From assembly GCA_026225945.1 (NCBI GenBank), contig JAMJFZ010000107.1:46180501-46244500 (forward strand): DNA of 64,000 bases, read 5' to 3'. Of the stretch, positions 1 through 12,064 are shown in pieces (position 1 is the first letter of the stretch; every line of letters begins with the position of its first letter). The notes beneath the pieces were generated by a model. That model saw only the letters and a program-made list of their open reading frames with translations. It did not search any database and was not told the DNA's origin. Position numbers and translations under genes: made by a program. This DNA is from Cricetomys ansorgei (lineage: Eukaryota; Chordata; Mammalia; Rodentia; Nesomyidae).

Positions 1-59
1 CACAAATCATTCAAAAGGGCATCTTCTGACTATACTTTTGGAAATTATGTTAAAAAATA

Positions 60-640
60 ATAAAAACTGTCTAGAAAAGTTCTCAAATATTTGAAAATTA
101 GACAAAGAGTATCTTAATTATCCTGATCAAAGAAGAAAATTCCAGGGAAACTAACACATGTCTTATATTGAATTATTTTGTAACATATATTTGGGAGCAG
201 CCTAAAATTGGATACCTAAGTTTATATCTAAACATTAGAGCAACCAAATGAAAAGCAAATTCAACACAATGGAGATAAAATAAGGATCTAAGCAAAACAA
301 AATGTAATTGAATAAAAAGAAAAAAATTATCATGTCAAACATTAACAAAAATAAATCTACTGCTTGAAAAAATCAATAAAATTTATTAACACTTAGCAGA
401 ATTGATCAAGCGATTAGAAACAAAATAATTTACAAATGTAAGGAATGAGAGAAGAGAGTTACTATGGATCACGTTAATACTAAAATATTTATGTCTACTA
501 GTTCAAAATTTACATGAAGTAGAAAAAAATTTAGAACTCAAGTTACTCAAACTGATATATCAAGTTATAAAATATTACATCTGTGAAGATCAAAGTCAAA
601 ATTACAAAGTTATAGTTTCAATATAAACATAAATAAATAA
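60..640 (+). mobile_element. Decayed LINE-1 ORF2 fragment
   Basis: A-rich sequence that follows, at low identity, the order of a mammalian L1 ORF2 between the endonuclease and reverse transcriptase domains. The clearest stretch is at about 365-480, where a TGAAAAAATCAATAAAAT-like motif is followed by a segment resembling the 'leave/remove, resolve, Lys-rich' part of ORF2. No reading frame stays open, so this is a dead remnant. It is the only coding L1 piece I recognise in the window; all the others are 3' regions. Boundaries are soft because divergence is high. It could be an older L1 subfamily than the Lx copies. Confidence 0.5.
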
Positions 641-707
641 AACAAAGGAGATATAAAATATCACTTTTAAAAATCATATATTTGTCATTCATAATTATAA
701 ACATAGG

Positions 708-895
708 GACAGAAATATGGCTCAATGGCTAAGAGAAATGGCTGTGTTTCCAGAAAACCAACACCAATCCCAAGCACCAATATGGCAGCTCCCAGTCATC
801 TGTAACTTCAGTTATACAAAATCTGATGCCCTGTTCAGTCTCAGTTGGCACAAGTACTGACTCACAGATATACAATGAAGGTAAAAAAAGCCATA
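708..895 (+). mobile_element. B3-type SINE (B2 superfamily), old
   Basis: Starts with a diverged tRNA-derived head (ATGGCTCAATGGCTAAGAG near 717). It continues through a 'cagtcatctgtaacttcagtt' type middle and a 'tctgatgccctgttcag' type stretch, the order expected of rodent B3. The A and B promoter boxes are degraded. An 89-residue minus-strand open frame (812-1081) overlaps the 3' half and is a chance frame. Confidence 0.6.
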
Positions 896-900
896 TACAT

Positions 901-1677
901 GAAATCTATTTAAATATGTTAAAATTATAAACATATAGATGGTCATTGTTTTAAACTTTATTATTTTTATATGTAATTCTCCCCAAAATTCTTGTTTGTG
1001 TAGGGAGATGTGGTTTAACTGAATCATACATATTGTGGTAGATATAAAGTTGGCCACTGATATCTTTCTCCTTGAATTCACATGTGATGTTGCAGGTGCT
1101 CTTGTCCATCAATAATTGTAGTCTTTTGCTGCATCCCTTGTATTTATCCTAGTGACTTGTTATTGCCTATGGGGTATTAGGAAAAATGATGAGAGCAGAA
1201 AGCTGGAAATCAATGTGTACCCCCTTTCTCCCAGCTACTGAGATCTTTGTTAGTGTGGTTATATCAAGACTTCTGGGGGCTGGGGAAGACAAGTAACTTT
1301 GTTATTCTAGTCATTGATGCTTAGCCTCATTCATAAAGATGTTTCCAAAACAAACACAAGCAGCCCATCCATGGAAATATGACCTAAATAATCATTATAT
1401 ACTACCAAGTTTAGGGATGTTCTGTTCTATAGCAAAAATATAAGATATGAGATTACAATTATGATAACCTCCTCTGACAGGCATCATACCCAAAATTTTG
1501 CTGATCTATTTTTTTTGTTGATGTCTTCATTTCATAATCATAGAGATGACACTGACTTATTATACTCCTCATGTGGCTCCTCCTTTATAGTATTTTTAAT
1601 CTTCCCTTATTCTGTTTATTGTAAATAAATATAACTTGAAACAAAAGATGACTTTTATACTTCCAGTTAAATAGACA
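901..1677. other. Unique AT-rich DNA, no gene seen
   Basis: No recognised repeat and no credible open frame. A T-rich run lies at 1511-1518. Nothing else stands out. Confidence 0.5.
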
Positions 1678-2033
1678 TGTTGGGGTTTGGTTAAGTGTCC
1701 TTCAAATGTCCATGTATTCAAAGATTGGTACCTAGTGGGCCTTTAGGAGATGGTAGAAACACTGAGAGGAGGGAAGAATTAGGAAGTTTTCTAGTCAGAT
1801 TTTGAAAGGGACAATAGGATCTCTGTCTTCTTCCCCTGCTGCTCTCTCTTTTACTTCTGCACTGAGTTGAAGGGACGCTCCTCTGTGTGTTCTTGCCATG
1901 ATGTGCTGTCTCATCCAAGACCCCAAACCAACAGGGCAAGTAATTCATAGACTGAAATCCCCAAATGTATGAGCCAAAATAAAATTTCTCCTTATGAACC
2001 CTTATAGTACAGGGATGGGAATCTGACAAACAC
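1678..2033 (+). mobile_element. Solo MaLR-type LTR, old
   Basis: The sequence follows the pattern of mammalian MaLR LTRs. It opens near 'ttggggtttggttaagtgtcc', has the 'cattggtacctagtgggcctttaggag' type 5' segment and a CT-rich centre (1827-1860). Near the 3' end comes 'atgagccaaaataaaat', which carries the polyadenylation signal. No internal retroviral region follows, so it is a solo LTR or fragment. The 116-residue minus-strand frame at 1718-2068 is antisense to it and is not a gene. Subfamily uncertain. Confidence 0.6.
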
Positions 2034-2117
2034 ATTTTATTTACATTTTTATGGCATTGACATGCCATGTTTTTCCTTGATAACCATCTTTTGATTTCCT
2101 TGTGTTTGTATCATGTC

Positions 2118-2531
2118 ATAACTAGTTTCTGCCATCAACTTGACACAACTGAAAGTCATCTGAGAATAGGAAATCTCCATTGAGGAATTGTCTTTGTCAG
2201 ATTGCCTTGTAGGCATGTCTGAGAGGTACTTTCTTAATTGCTCATTGATATGGAGAGCTCAATCCACCGAGGGTAGTAAAATTCATAAATAGATGAGCCT
2301 GCTGCACAATATATGGTAGCAAAATGTTCCCGCAAAGTACACCAGTAAGCAGAATTTCTTCATGGTCTCTGCTTCAGTTCCTACCTCCAGGTTTCTTCTT
2401 GAGTTCCTGTCCTGGCCTCCCTTGATATGGAGGTCGATGGGCTGTAACCTGTAAGCCAGACAAACTATTATCTAGCCAAACTGATTTTGATCAGACTGCT
2501 TTATCCCAGCAACAGAAAACAAACCAGGATA
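2118..2531 (+). mobile_element. MaLR-type LTR, 'ctagtttctgccatcaac' family
   Basis: Matches the recalled order of an abundant rodent LTR-like repeat. It has a 'catcaacttgacacaact' 5' segment, then 'gtcatctgagaatagg', 'cttgtaggcatgtctgag', 'cttcatggtctctgcttcag', 'ctacctccaggtttcttc', 'gtaacctgtaagccagac' and a 3' end near 'tttatcccagcaacagaaaac'. It is the same family as the copy at 57403-57821. No internal region is attached. It lies about 85 bases from the preceding LTR, which differs in sequence, so these are two separate insertions. Confidence 0.7.
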
Positions 2532-2799
2532 CCATGTCATCATGTTTTCTGTGTTTCCCCATTATTTTTGTTGTTTTCATTTTAAAATGAGCATGATTTA
2601 GAAATCATGACACAAACATCGAAGTGCAGTGGTCCTCATTTTAGCCAAAACACTATGCAAGTGTTACATAAATAAAAGGTAATTGCTGAACTGTTGTTTT
2701 ACTTTTTAAATATTATCAATATAAATTAAAAATATAAATAAAGTAAATAAAAAGTTAGGTTGTGCTCCTTAGAAAACTCACAGATTAGACATTAAGAAA

Positions 2800-4232
2800 G
2801 TGAAATAGAATAGATAGTTACGGATGGATGGTGGGTGGAACAAGAAGGAACACATGGGGATGGGGCGAAGGAAGAAGCATGAGGAAGAGAATATGGGAGT
2901 GACAGAAAAAATTAAGGGCAAGTTGAGATGTAGTATAGAAACCTAATACAGTAGAAGCTTCCTAAAATACATCCGTATATGAATGCAATATAAATGAAAT
3001 CATCAAATAATGAAGGGGAGGAGTTAACACAGAGTGTCAACTGGCCATCTCTTGTAACCAAATGAAGCTTTCAGTACTGGGATTGGGTGACATCTAATTG
3101 ACTTATTGGCCATAGGAGTCCCATAGGAACCCCTAAACAACCCAGGCTATTGCCAAACCTATATGTTGCTCTCCACATACTGACAGCAAGACTATTAAAT
3201 ACAACTCCTGCATAACTCATTGAACATGGAGAGGTGAAACTGGTTACCTACATAGAACATTCACCCCTAGTGGCTTATGTTTTTGGTCCCTACAGGAAGA
3301 TTTTGTGTACTCTACTAAAGGAGAAGCACAAACACCAATCAGCCACAAACACTTTGAATTAAAAATGGTGTCCTTCCTACAAGGTATGCTAGGACAATTG
3401 TGGCACAAGGCTTGTGGGAGTAACTAATAAACATCTGATTTGACTAAGGGCCTACTCTGTGAGATGGAACATTGCCTCGGGGACCAAGAACCAGAGACTA
3501 GATAGCCCAGGGTCCTAGGGAAAACCCAAAAACTATTGTTCTAAAATAAAGAGATGTAACAATAAAATGATTGATATTCTGCTGATGATATTCTGACGGT
3601 ATATCCACTATGATGATGATGATATTCTGCTATGCTCACAGATCAGTGCCTTGTTCATCAGAGAAGCTTCCTCCTGCAGCAAATGGGAATAAACATGGAG
3701 ACCCACAGCCACTCATTATGCAAAGAGTTAGAAACCTTGTAACAATCAGTCCTAAATGGAAAGTCTTTATCAAATTCTTCCCCTCAAGGATCAGGAAATA
3801 CCCACAGAAAAAGAGACAGGCAAAATGTAAGAGCCAGAAAATATGGAGGACACATGCAAACAAGGCCCTCTAAATCAACATGACCAAAGCTCATATGCAC
3901 ACATAGAGGCTGGGGTAAAATGCACAGTGCCTTCATGGATCTGTGCTAGGTCCTCTGAGTATTTATTATGGCTACCAGTTTAGTGTTCTTATGGATTCCC
4001 AAGTATATGAATGAATGGGTCTCTGATTTCTGTGCCTTCTCTTGAGGATTTTCCTTCTATTTGTTTGTCTTATCCAACTCTTATGTTATATGTTACATTG
4101 TTATATTATATTATATTAAATTATATTATATTACTTATTATCTCTTAGGAGGTTTCTTAATGGGAGGAAAAAAGGACATGGTCCTGGATGGAGGGGAGGT
4201 GGGGTATTTTCAATAAAAAGAAAAAAAAAATC
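2800..4232 (+). mobile_element. LINE-1 3' region, Lx type, with A-rich tail
   Basis: The longest and clearest L1 3' untranslated region in the window. Landmarks in order: 'caagaaggaacacatgggg' (about 2840), 'gtgtcaactggccatctc', 'cccaggctattgcc', 'gtgggagtaactaataaac', 'gatattctgctatgctcac', 'cagagaagcttcctcctgc', 'gcaaagagttagaaacc', 'caaggccctctaaatcaac', 'tctctgatttctgtgcc' and an A-rich end, 'ttttcaataaaaagaaaa'. All ORF1 and ORF2 sequence is missing (5' truncation). A short TATTA-rich expansion sits at 4083-4141. The overlapping frames at 3610-3873 (+) and 3636-3863 (-) are within the 3' UTR and are not genes. The 5' boundary is uncertain by perhaps 60 bases. Confidence 0.85.
4083..4141. 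repeat. Imperfect TATTA-rich tract inside the L1
   Basis: Runs of TTATATTATATTA-type units occupy the place where Lx 3' ends carry a variable T/A-rich stretch. It is probably a local slippage expansion after insertion. Confidence 0.7.
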
Positions 4233-6259
4233 TTAAAACAAAACCTTCAGAGAAAGAAATTAAATCCTCAAGCCAAAATTTTAGATTGTTTTTCTATTTG
4301 GATAAATTATATGCTATTTAAATGATGTTGTTTATATTTAAAGCATTGTAAATAAATAAATACTGTATTATTTTCTCAAAATTATCTTCTGGCTAACTGG
4401 TTCTCTCTTGTTTTTCCTAATGTGCTCTTCAACCGATTGACTCTTAAGTTTTAATCACTTTCTCACATGAAGGCATTTTAAGATTTTTATGACTGTAAAG
4501 TTCTCCATGTTGAAGTCTGATAGTTACCAATTCTGTATATGTGTACCAATTCATTTATTGCTAAATCCCACGTGCTAAAACTTCATCCATACAAACCATG
4601 ACATCCTTTACTCCTGATAGGAAACAACATATGCTACTGGAATCTTTCATAATTAATTCTTATTGGTGAGTTTTCCTTCTACTCTAAGAAGTGTCAAATT
4701 AAATTCAAATTTTTGACCATATGGGTAAGGCCTACCAAATCTCAGAACAAAAATTCATAAACTTTGTCCTTATTTGGAATGTACACATGCAAACTCTTTC
4801 CATGGTGGATTCCATTTACTATGTGGAGATTACTTCTAGGTCCTGAGAAGGTTGCTGATGGTCTGGCTACTTCTTTAACTCTCTCCCTTTCCCTCTCCCT
4901 CTCCTTCTCCATTTCTCCCTCCTCCTCTCCCTTCCCTTCCCTTGACTCAATGAAGGTTGAGCCTCATGCTCATGCTGATACTTGATAGGTTAGCATTCTG
5001 TGATTAAGCTATCTTCTACCCAATTATTCTCAGATGTAAATTCTTTGCAAGGCATAGGTTGGTTATAGTTTTCGTTTCCCATCAGGTCTCTCAAGTTATG
5101 AAAAAAATTCTTTGCATCTAAGAACAGCCCAATCTTCATACTTATTTACCACTTTAAAATCCACTTAACGTTTGGGGTGTCTGGCAGCCTACGTGTAGCT
5201 TCATTCCCTTAGTGTAAACTCTGCCATCCTGGTAGTAATGTTACTCTAGATCCTGCAGAGTATTTGTCATTCTATAAAACTGTTTCTCAAGTATAAAATC
5301 AAATAAACAGTGACAAAACATGCCATATAGCTAATCGGTACAGCATACGCCCACTTCTTCACTCTTTTACACTTTAATCATCAAGTCTAAGTTAACAAAG
5401 TTTATCTTGCTTATAAATTTATCCCACGGCTTTTAGAAAAAGTTGGAAACTGATTGGTTTCAGGCAAGGAAAGAAGAACAGAACAGCACTGTGTCAGGAA
5501 ATACAGAACCCCAGCAATTGCCACTTCCTGTGAACCTGCTTTACAAAAACAAAATAAATAACTGTGCAGCTGTGAACAAAGCCACGGTAATTTTCAGAAC
5601 TCCTTCCTTTGGGCAAATATTCTGTTTCTGAATCTTTGCTCTGAGTCATCTGTCGAATCAGAACAAAACAAACATTCAGTGTGTCCCCTACTGTATTTTA
5701 AATGACATGATTTGTTGGAAATTAGAGTGCTGACAAGCCTGCTCCCTTGTAGTGCTGACACATGGATAATCCAACCATCCCTTTGCCCACTCAGTTCAGG
5801 TGCTGAAGCCACACTATCACCTGCTTCCTTGTGAATGGCCATTACAAATGCAAATAAACCCTGCTTGTATTTCCCTGGCTATGGGTGGGTATTTTCTACT
5901 ATCATAGCTCTGCTTTAATTCCATTTAAAGCAAGGGCCCTCAGAAAAAAAAGAGACTTCAACTTTCTTGAATGAAACTTCTTGAGTGTTTTTTTAATTTG
6001 TTTTTGTTTTTTTCTTTTCAATTATATAACGTGGGACTTTTCCCAGTTATATATTCAGACAATGAGCACAGCCCATTTTATGCATATAATGATAACATGA
6101 TTTACAATGAGAAGAGTAATAAATTTTAAGTCAAGCATCCCTTTAGAACATTGCTGGCCCCAAACCTTGGGAGTTTGGAGTTTCTTCTGTAACATTATAT
6201 TTTCAAGAAAATTTGAAGAACCTGAAAATTGGTTGTAACTTTATTTTTTCATTGCTTTT
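4233..6259. other. Unique DNA with one pyrimidine-rich tract
   Basis: No recognised repeat other than the CT tract listed separately. The part from about 5400 to 5870 has a more mixed base composition than its surroundings and includes a 62-codon frame (5443-5631) with no family resemblance that I can see. It could be a conserved non-coding element, but nothing here proves that. Confidence 0.45.
4872..4942. repeat. Polypyrimidine (CT-rich) tract
   Basis: About 70 bases almost free of purines, built from CTCTCCC, TTCCC and TCC units. Low-complexity DNA. It explains the Ser/Leu/Pro-rich frame at 4764-4985. Confidence 0.85.
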
Positions 6260-6418
6260 TTAAAAATTGTGAGTGTGTGTGTGTACCACAGTACACATGT
6301 GGAGGTCAGAGCACAGCCTGTGGAAAGCAGTTCATTCCTTACACGATGTGCTCCTGAGGTAGAACTTTCCTCCTTTTGCTTGAGGGCAGGCTCTTTCACT
6401 TGCTGAAACACCTGTGGT
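6260..6418 (-). mobile_element. B3-type SINE, minus strand
   Basis: Read on the plus strand it begins with a short GTGTGTGTGT run, which is the 3' tail of the element. It continues with 'acacatgtggaggtcagag', the usual complement of the B3 3' half. It ends near 'ctgaaacacctgtgg', where the tRNA-like head would be. The head is badly decayed, so the copy is old. Confidence 0.7.
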
Positions 6419-7002
6419 ATCCTTAGCAGTGAAAAGAATAAAACAAAAAAATGTACATAAAATAATACGGTCCTCTAAAATACAAAGAATGATTACCAAG
6501 TTGAATGCTCATGTTTTAAAATCCATAGTACATAAACAGTTCAAGGTTGTTTCTCAATCTAGGACATACATCAAATCACATGTCTACCTAACTAGGAGGC
6601 CATCCCTCCTGTGTGCTGTATGTTTGTATATGACAAGCGAGTCCTTGCATCCTCGAATAAATCACCAGTAAGACTACCTCAGCCTTTCTTTGAGCATGGG
6701 AGTCTCTTCTCTATATTGTTCAGGCTTCTACTCAAGTTCTACTATAGGTCTTTAGCATATTTTTTCTTCTGAAGACAAAATAATGTATTCAAATGTTTAT
6801 GGTTGTCATTTATCAGTCATAATAGTAGAAATTTTATTTCAGAATCAATGTTCCCTCATTTTGATGTAAAGAAGTGTGGACTACATCATATCTAATGGTT
6901 TGGAACAGTTTCTTAAATGTAAAGTAAGGACAGATACAAGGATGAATCCATGTGTGTCATCTATATGTAACTATTAATTACAAGATCAGACAAGCTATTA
7001 TG
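6419..7002. other. Unique AT-rich DNA
   Basis: No repeat recognised. An 85-codon plus-strand frame (6414-6671) starts inside the SINE and has no recognisable domain. Confidence 0.45.
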
Positions 7003-7120
7003 CAATATTATTATGCCCCAGACAGTGTTCTGATGATCACTAGTGAAAACTGAAGTTCAGAGACACAAATTAACGTTGAAATGGGCATAAAGTTAATAAA
7101 TGCCCTGGAAATTTAGAATA
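7003..7120 (-). mobile_element. MIR SINE, minus strand, ancient
   Basis: The plus strand shows 'gaaaactgaagttcagag', the complement of the MIR core, preceded by 'attattatgcccca'. It is followed by 'cataaagttaataaatg', corresponding to the 'cacagctagtaagtgg' block. Divergence is high, as expected for a mammal-wide element. Confidence 0.5.
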
Positions 7121-7700
7121 TACTCAGAAAATAATTGTATTCAATCAACAGAAGAATATCATTGACCACGTACTTCAGGACACCATAAAATTATGCAAAC
7201 ATGGACTTGGTCCAAGTGTGTATTGGCATATTAAAAGCTAAATGCCAAGAAAGTTAAAGAAACACACTCAAAATTAGATGTTTAATGAGAATTAGAATCT
7301 GAACTCAATCCAAGAGTTTTGGAAAATGATCAAAATCTCTACTCTATATTGTGAAATTTCATTCATTTTAGATGCTATTAAAGTAAATGTGATTCTGAAA
7401 ATAAAAGAATCCATCAAAGCAAAAATCAAATGAAAACTATTAATTTGTGTTTTACTTTATTTCCATTTTAGTTACTTTTTATATAATGATAGTAAGAATA
7501 TTTTACTTGTAGATCAACTTTTTTTCAATTTGTATTTACATTAAACGAAATTAATCATTGCAGAGGTGATATTAAAAGCACAAAAGGCTCTAGAAATAAG
7601 TTTTAAAACAAGAAAATAAAAAACTACAATCTTCTCATATCTCTTAAATTTAGACATATAACTGACTGAAAAACACATTTAAATTTTTTTTAAAATCTAT
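7121..7700. other. Unique AT-rich DNA
   Basis: No recognisable repeat or frame. An A/T-rich run just upstream of the next B1 (7680-7697) may have been the integration site. Confidence 0.45.
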
Positions 7701-7864
7701 GGCCAGGCAGTGATGATACATACCTTTAAGCCCAGGCCTCAGGAGGCAAAGGCAGGCAGATCTCTGTGAATTTGAGGTCACCCTGGTCTACAGAGTGAGT
7801 TCGAGGACAGCCAGAGTTACTATAGAGAAACGCTGTCTTGGAAAAAAGAAAAAGAAAATAAAAG
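7701..7864 (+). mobile_element. B1 SINE, near full length
   Basis: 7SL-derived rodent B1. It starts 'ggccaggcagtgatgata', then shows 'cctttaagcccaggcctc', 'aggcaggcagatctctgtg', 'ctggtctacagagtgag' and 'aacgctgtcttgg', and ends in an A-rich tail. The internal RNA polymerase III boxes are mutated. It is the best preserved B1 in the window. I could not identify a clear target-site duplication. Confidence 0.93.
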
Positions 7865-8680
7865 GACTAAAAATGGAAAAAAATAATTAAATCTAGGCAT
7901 CTATGTGGACTTTTAAACTTGTTCATACACCCTAAACACCAGAGAATTTAGAATTGGAGGCTTTAAAACTTAGATTTAGCTATTAAGGATTTAAAATACC
8001 CTGAATTACTGTTTGTTTTTCTGATTTTCATCTGTTCTTCACATTTTGCGATTCTCACTGCAATTATTGAAAATGTTTATAGTAATAGATTGGAATCTAG
8101 AAAGAAAAGAAAGCCTATATTGGGCAATGTTGAAATAAAAATTTGCTGGAATAGCTTTATCATATTTAAAAGGCCACATTTGGAGACAAAACAAAGCACT
8201 TCATGAGAAACCAGCTTTGTCTTTTTTTTGACTGTAGAGAAAAAAAGTTTCTTAGATATGTAATGATTCCCAGATCACCCAAAGTTTTCTATGTGGACAA
8301 GTCTTATTAGACAAATGTTAAGTCGGCGCCTCCTGCTCCTGGGGCCACTGCAACTGGGAATGCCATGTGGAATCCATCACAGAGCTATCTGAAGAGCATC
8401 AAGCACAGGAATGTGAACCCACCTATTCTTTCTTATACACATCAGATGAAGTCAAATATTTGAAGTCTGTAAATCAGACCTAAAATCTAAATTCAGTGTC
8501 CTGTGTACTGTTTCTTTTGTATAACGTATGGAAGAGATACAATATTACTGCATTTCTTGGCACTACTGAACAGATAATATATTAAATAGGAAAGTTAATT
8601 TCTGTAAAATGTAATTCATTTCATACCAAGAGCCAATTAGTGGAAAATCATTCAAAAATAACATGAAAAGTAATGTGGAG
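7865..8680. other. Unique DNA between two B1 copies
   Basis: No repeat recognised. A slightly GC-richer patch lies at 8320-8400. No credible open frame. Confidence 0.45.
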
Positions 8681-8836
8681 TGGCCAGATATGGTGGCAAA
8701 AACATTTAATTCTAGCATTTGGGAAGCAGAGGCAGGCAGATCTCTGTGAGCTTGGGTCTAGCTTGGTCTACATAGTAAGTTCCAGGGCAGCAGCTAGGTT
8801 TATATAATGGTACCCAGTCTCAGAATTTAAAAAAAG
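8681..8836 (+). mobile_element. B1 SINE
   Basis: Starts 'tggccagatatggtggc' and carries 'aggcaggcagatctctgtg' and 'gcttggtctacatagtaag'. It ends with an A-rich stretch after 'ccagtctcag'. More diverged than the copy at 7701. Same orientation as the next B1. Confidence 0.9.
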
Positions 8837-8896
8837 TATGTTAGAAAATTGCATTGTTATAGCATCGGTCACATGTTCTTAGAAAACAAAAATTAT

Positions 8897-9038
8897 GTCT
8901 GAGCAGGGTTGCACATGTCTGAAATCACAGAACTCATGAGACAAAGGCAAGATGGGCAGAAGTAAAGGCCATCCTTGACTATGTAGCTAGCTTCAGTTCA
9001 CTAGCTTGGCCTACATGAGACCCTGTTTCAAAAAATCA
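8897..9038 (+). mobile_element. Old B1-like SINE
   Basis: Recognisable from 'gagcagggttgcacatg', 'tgaaatcacagaactcatg', 'aaggccatccttgactatg' and 'ctacatgagaccctgtttc', ending in an A-run. Diverged well beyond the neighbouring B1s, so it may be an early B1 or proto-B1 copy. Confidence 0.75.
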
Positions 9039-9222
9039 ACATATATTAAAGAAAACATATATAGGCAAAAAGCTATGCTATAAAATTGTGACACTGATGT
9101 TTCTTTCACTCAGGAATTGTATGTTAATATGCATAGCAATGAGAGGAACAAGCACTAATGGCTTTGACTTTATGTTTGGATCTTCAAATATTTAACTTCT
9201 TACTCATTAAATGACTATCATA

Positions 9223-9308
9223 GGTATAAGACCATAGCTCAGTTAGTGTTTGCCTGGCATATACATGACCCTGGGAAGTGCAATCCCCAGTAAAGCAAAA
9301 CAACCAAC
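9223..9308 (+). mobile_element. ID element (BC1-derived SINE)
   Basis: tRNA-Ala/BC1-like body: 'ccatagctcagttagtg' (box A region), 'tttgcctggcatatacatg' and 'gcaatccccagtaaagc' (box B region), then an A/C-rich tail. Length fits an ID monomer. A 67-codon frame (9250-9453) starts within it and is a chance frame. Confidence 0.8.
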
Positions 9309-12064
9309 AATTTCATTAAAACAAAATTTGTCTGACATTATTGCACTATTACAAGTATACAAAACTAGGGTGAGTGTTCTTTATTCCACACTAAAGCTAA
9401 AGAATAAACAGTGGCCAGCTTCTCATAATCATTATCAAGGACTTAAATTTTGAATTTACTTAGCATCAATGGTTATAGGTTTATCTTCTCTCGCACTCAA
9501 AGAACAAATATTTTTAATGCCTTAAGTTATATAACTCAATCAAATTCATAAGTATCCCATCAAACTCCAGAGAAGAGGATAGAATTAGCTTCTCAAAATT
9601 CAGATTTTACTAAACAATTGCCTAAGAGCACTGAAAAACTAATTAAGCCCGTGTCTGTTTATCTCAAGGCATTTTTTTCATTCCTACTGTTTGTGAATTT
9701 AAAAAAATAAAGTTGTTTGATGTGAAATGATCACTTTTGCAAAGAAAACAAGTGAAAATTCTGTGAATAGACTAAACTCTAGATTACACTATTAAAACAA
9801 CTAAATATGATTTAAAAAACAAAACAAAACAAAAACCCTTGAGTTCAGATTTCAGAAAACTGTTTCACTTAGATATGAGCCACATATATAAGGATGGTAG
9901 AAGTTCTTTGAAACTTCATGATGGGTAACAGAATGTTACCTGTAGATATTGGATGTTGTTTTGTTTGAAGCCACTCCAAACATCATTGTGTAAAGGAGGG
10001 TACATAAATATACAATGTTCTTTGGCCATCTGTCATTCACCATAAACAGATTTTTTAAAAGTAAGTCATGAATTACTGATTAATATATATTAGAATTTTT
10101 TAAAGTTTCCATTTTGAAACAAAATATTTAGAAAGTAAAATTACAATTCTTTTTTAAAAAGAATAGGTTTTAGAATATGAAAAGAGCTTCCCATGAGTGA
10201 GTACTTAGAATTAAAAGTAATCACCACAGACTGTCATGGGCAGTAGAGGTGAAAAATACTCAAAATCTCTCTGAGAATGAAAAATTGTATGTATAGATTG
10301 TACATGGCTTTCAAATAATTTTGTCCCTATAACTTTTTTGAATTCCAAGTTGTAAATTGATTCATTTGAAACTAACAAAATTATTTTTGGAAAGTTAGTA
10401 AATTACATCCTTTTGGAAAGTTAGTAAATACAACAATGTCAAGTGTAACTGTGTGCTATTCTTTATCATGACATTCTCTCTTATGTTCATTTTCTGCCTG
10501 AAGTAATTCTCTATTTTATTTTATTTTTTCTGGGAATGTGAAGACAGACTTAAAATATTAGTTCACAAATAATGAGAACTATCAGACATCCATAACTCTT
10601 ATCATGTATAGCTCAGCACATTAATTTTCCCCACATTATCCATACACAAATTGCAAGGTTTTGTCATGAGACTATGTCCACTATCTTACCCACTTTCTCA
10701 TCCACAGTACTTGACTATAAAGATTCCAAGAAACATAATGCACCTTATTTCTACCATTGTCATTCTTTTTTCTCATGACGTGGCACATGCATATGTGTTT
10801 TTGAATCATAGCCTTATGACTTCCAAAGTCATGTTTTCCAAATCTGTCTCATCAATACTTATGAAACTAAAAATGGCTAGATTTGAAGGAAAAAAACTCT
10901 AAATTATAGTCAAAGCACATGGTAAATAAACAACCAGGAAAACATCTTCCTTCTAAATGTAGTCCCTATGTATTTAGAAGGGCACCTAGGGATTACAGAT
11001 GTGAATGTCATGTGGGTTATGCTGACTGGGCTCAACTGGAGCCTATCTGACAAAATATTTTCCAAACAATTAAAATAAATCACCTCAATTACATTGCCTG
11101 GTCTGAGATTATTGTCTTTAGTCATGAATATAAAAAAAAAAAATTCCAAGAATGTTAGAGAAAAATGGGAGGAATCTCTCTGTGGCATGCTAAGCATCTC
11201 AGAGATCATGAATTAAGGCAGGATAGAGCAATCAAGCTGGCAAACATTGGCAACAGCTTTAATTTTCTAGTTAGAATTCTTTGTGGGTGGGCAGGTCAAT
11301 CATTGCCATTTAAATCCTCACACCTGTGCATCTTCACAGTTTGGCTCCCTGACAAATTTAAAAACAAAAGAAAACAAGCTTTTTCCTCTAGAAAAACACA
11401 ACCCTTGAACTGATGAGTGACAAACCCGACAAAGGCAAGAGCTGTTTGTAGTGTTCTCATTTTTTCCGTCTTTTGAAGAGAGATTCATGTTTACTGTGGG
11501 CAGGTGTGCCGTGTCTTAGCATACTGATGAGTTCTCAGGTGCCTTGTCATTGAACTTGAGAAAGCAAAGCTTGCAAAATGGAGGAGAGCATTTAGGCAAA
11601 ACTGCACCAGATTGCAACCACCTGCTCCCAGTCTGGCCACTTAAGGGCTGGGAGAGCGCTGCACAGTTCTCAGCAAACAGACAGTACAAGGTCTTGCTTT
11701 CACAGAGTATCAGTGAGAATGTCCTCAAATCTCTCTGAATTCTACTATCCATATCTCTCAGGAGAAAAAGATGAAGAGTGACAGATTATTTTCAGAGATT
11801 GAGCAAGTGGTGCCTCAGTAGAAACACAGACAAAAATAAAGGATTTAAATTATGTTAGTGTATCAGCTTAACAAATGAAAAGATCAGGATCCAGGCACGC
11901 ACCTCTAGTTCTACCTACAGTGGAGTCTGGGGTCAGAGGAGACATCCTGAGATTAGCCTGGTCAGCAAGCCAAGAGGAAATCTGAAAAGAAATAAAAATA
12001 AAAAGACTTGAAAGGTTGGTCAAGAATTTACAGGAGCAATTATCTCCCATGTGCATTATGTATT
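9309..12064. other. Long unique stretch, no gene seen
   Basis: About 2.7 kb without a recognised element apart from a 26-base tandem duplication at 10385-10429. Frames of 60-99 codons (for example 10651-10902 + and 10910-11209 -) have no recognisable domain and often overlap on opposite strands. From about 11160 to 11750 the composition is more even, which makes that part the likelier place for any conserved non-coding element. Confidence 0.45.
10385..10429. repeat. Short direct tandem duplication, 26-base period
   Basis: The 19-base unit TTTTGGAAAGTTAGTAAAT occurs at 10385-10403 and again at 10411-10429 without mismatch. It is separated by 7 bases. Confidence 0.9.

Noticed and set aside
1718..2068. 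116-codon minus-strand frame
   Set aside because: Antisense to a MaLR LTR.
1675..2531. Two adjacent LTR-like elements considered as the two LTRs of one provirus
   Set aside because: They belong to different LTR families and there is no internal region between them.
9223..9308. tRNA-like sequence considered as a tRNA gene
   Set aside because: The A and B box similarity is that of an ID SINE with a tail, with no cloverleaf that I could fold. The same holds for the other tRNA-like SINE heads.
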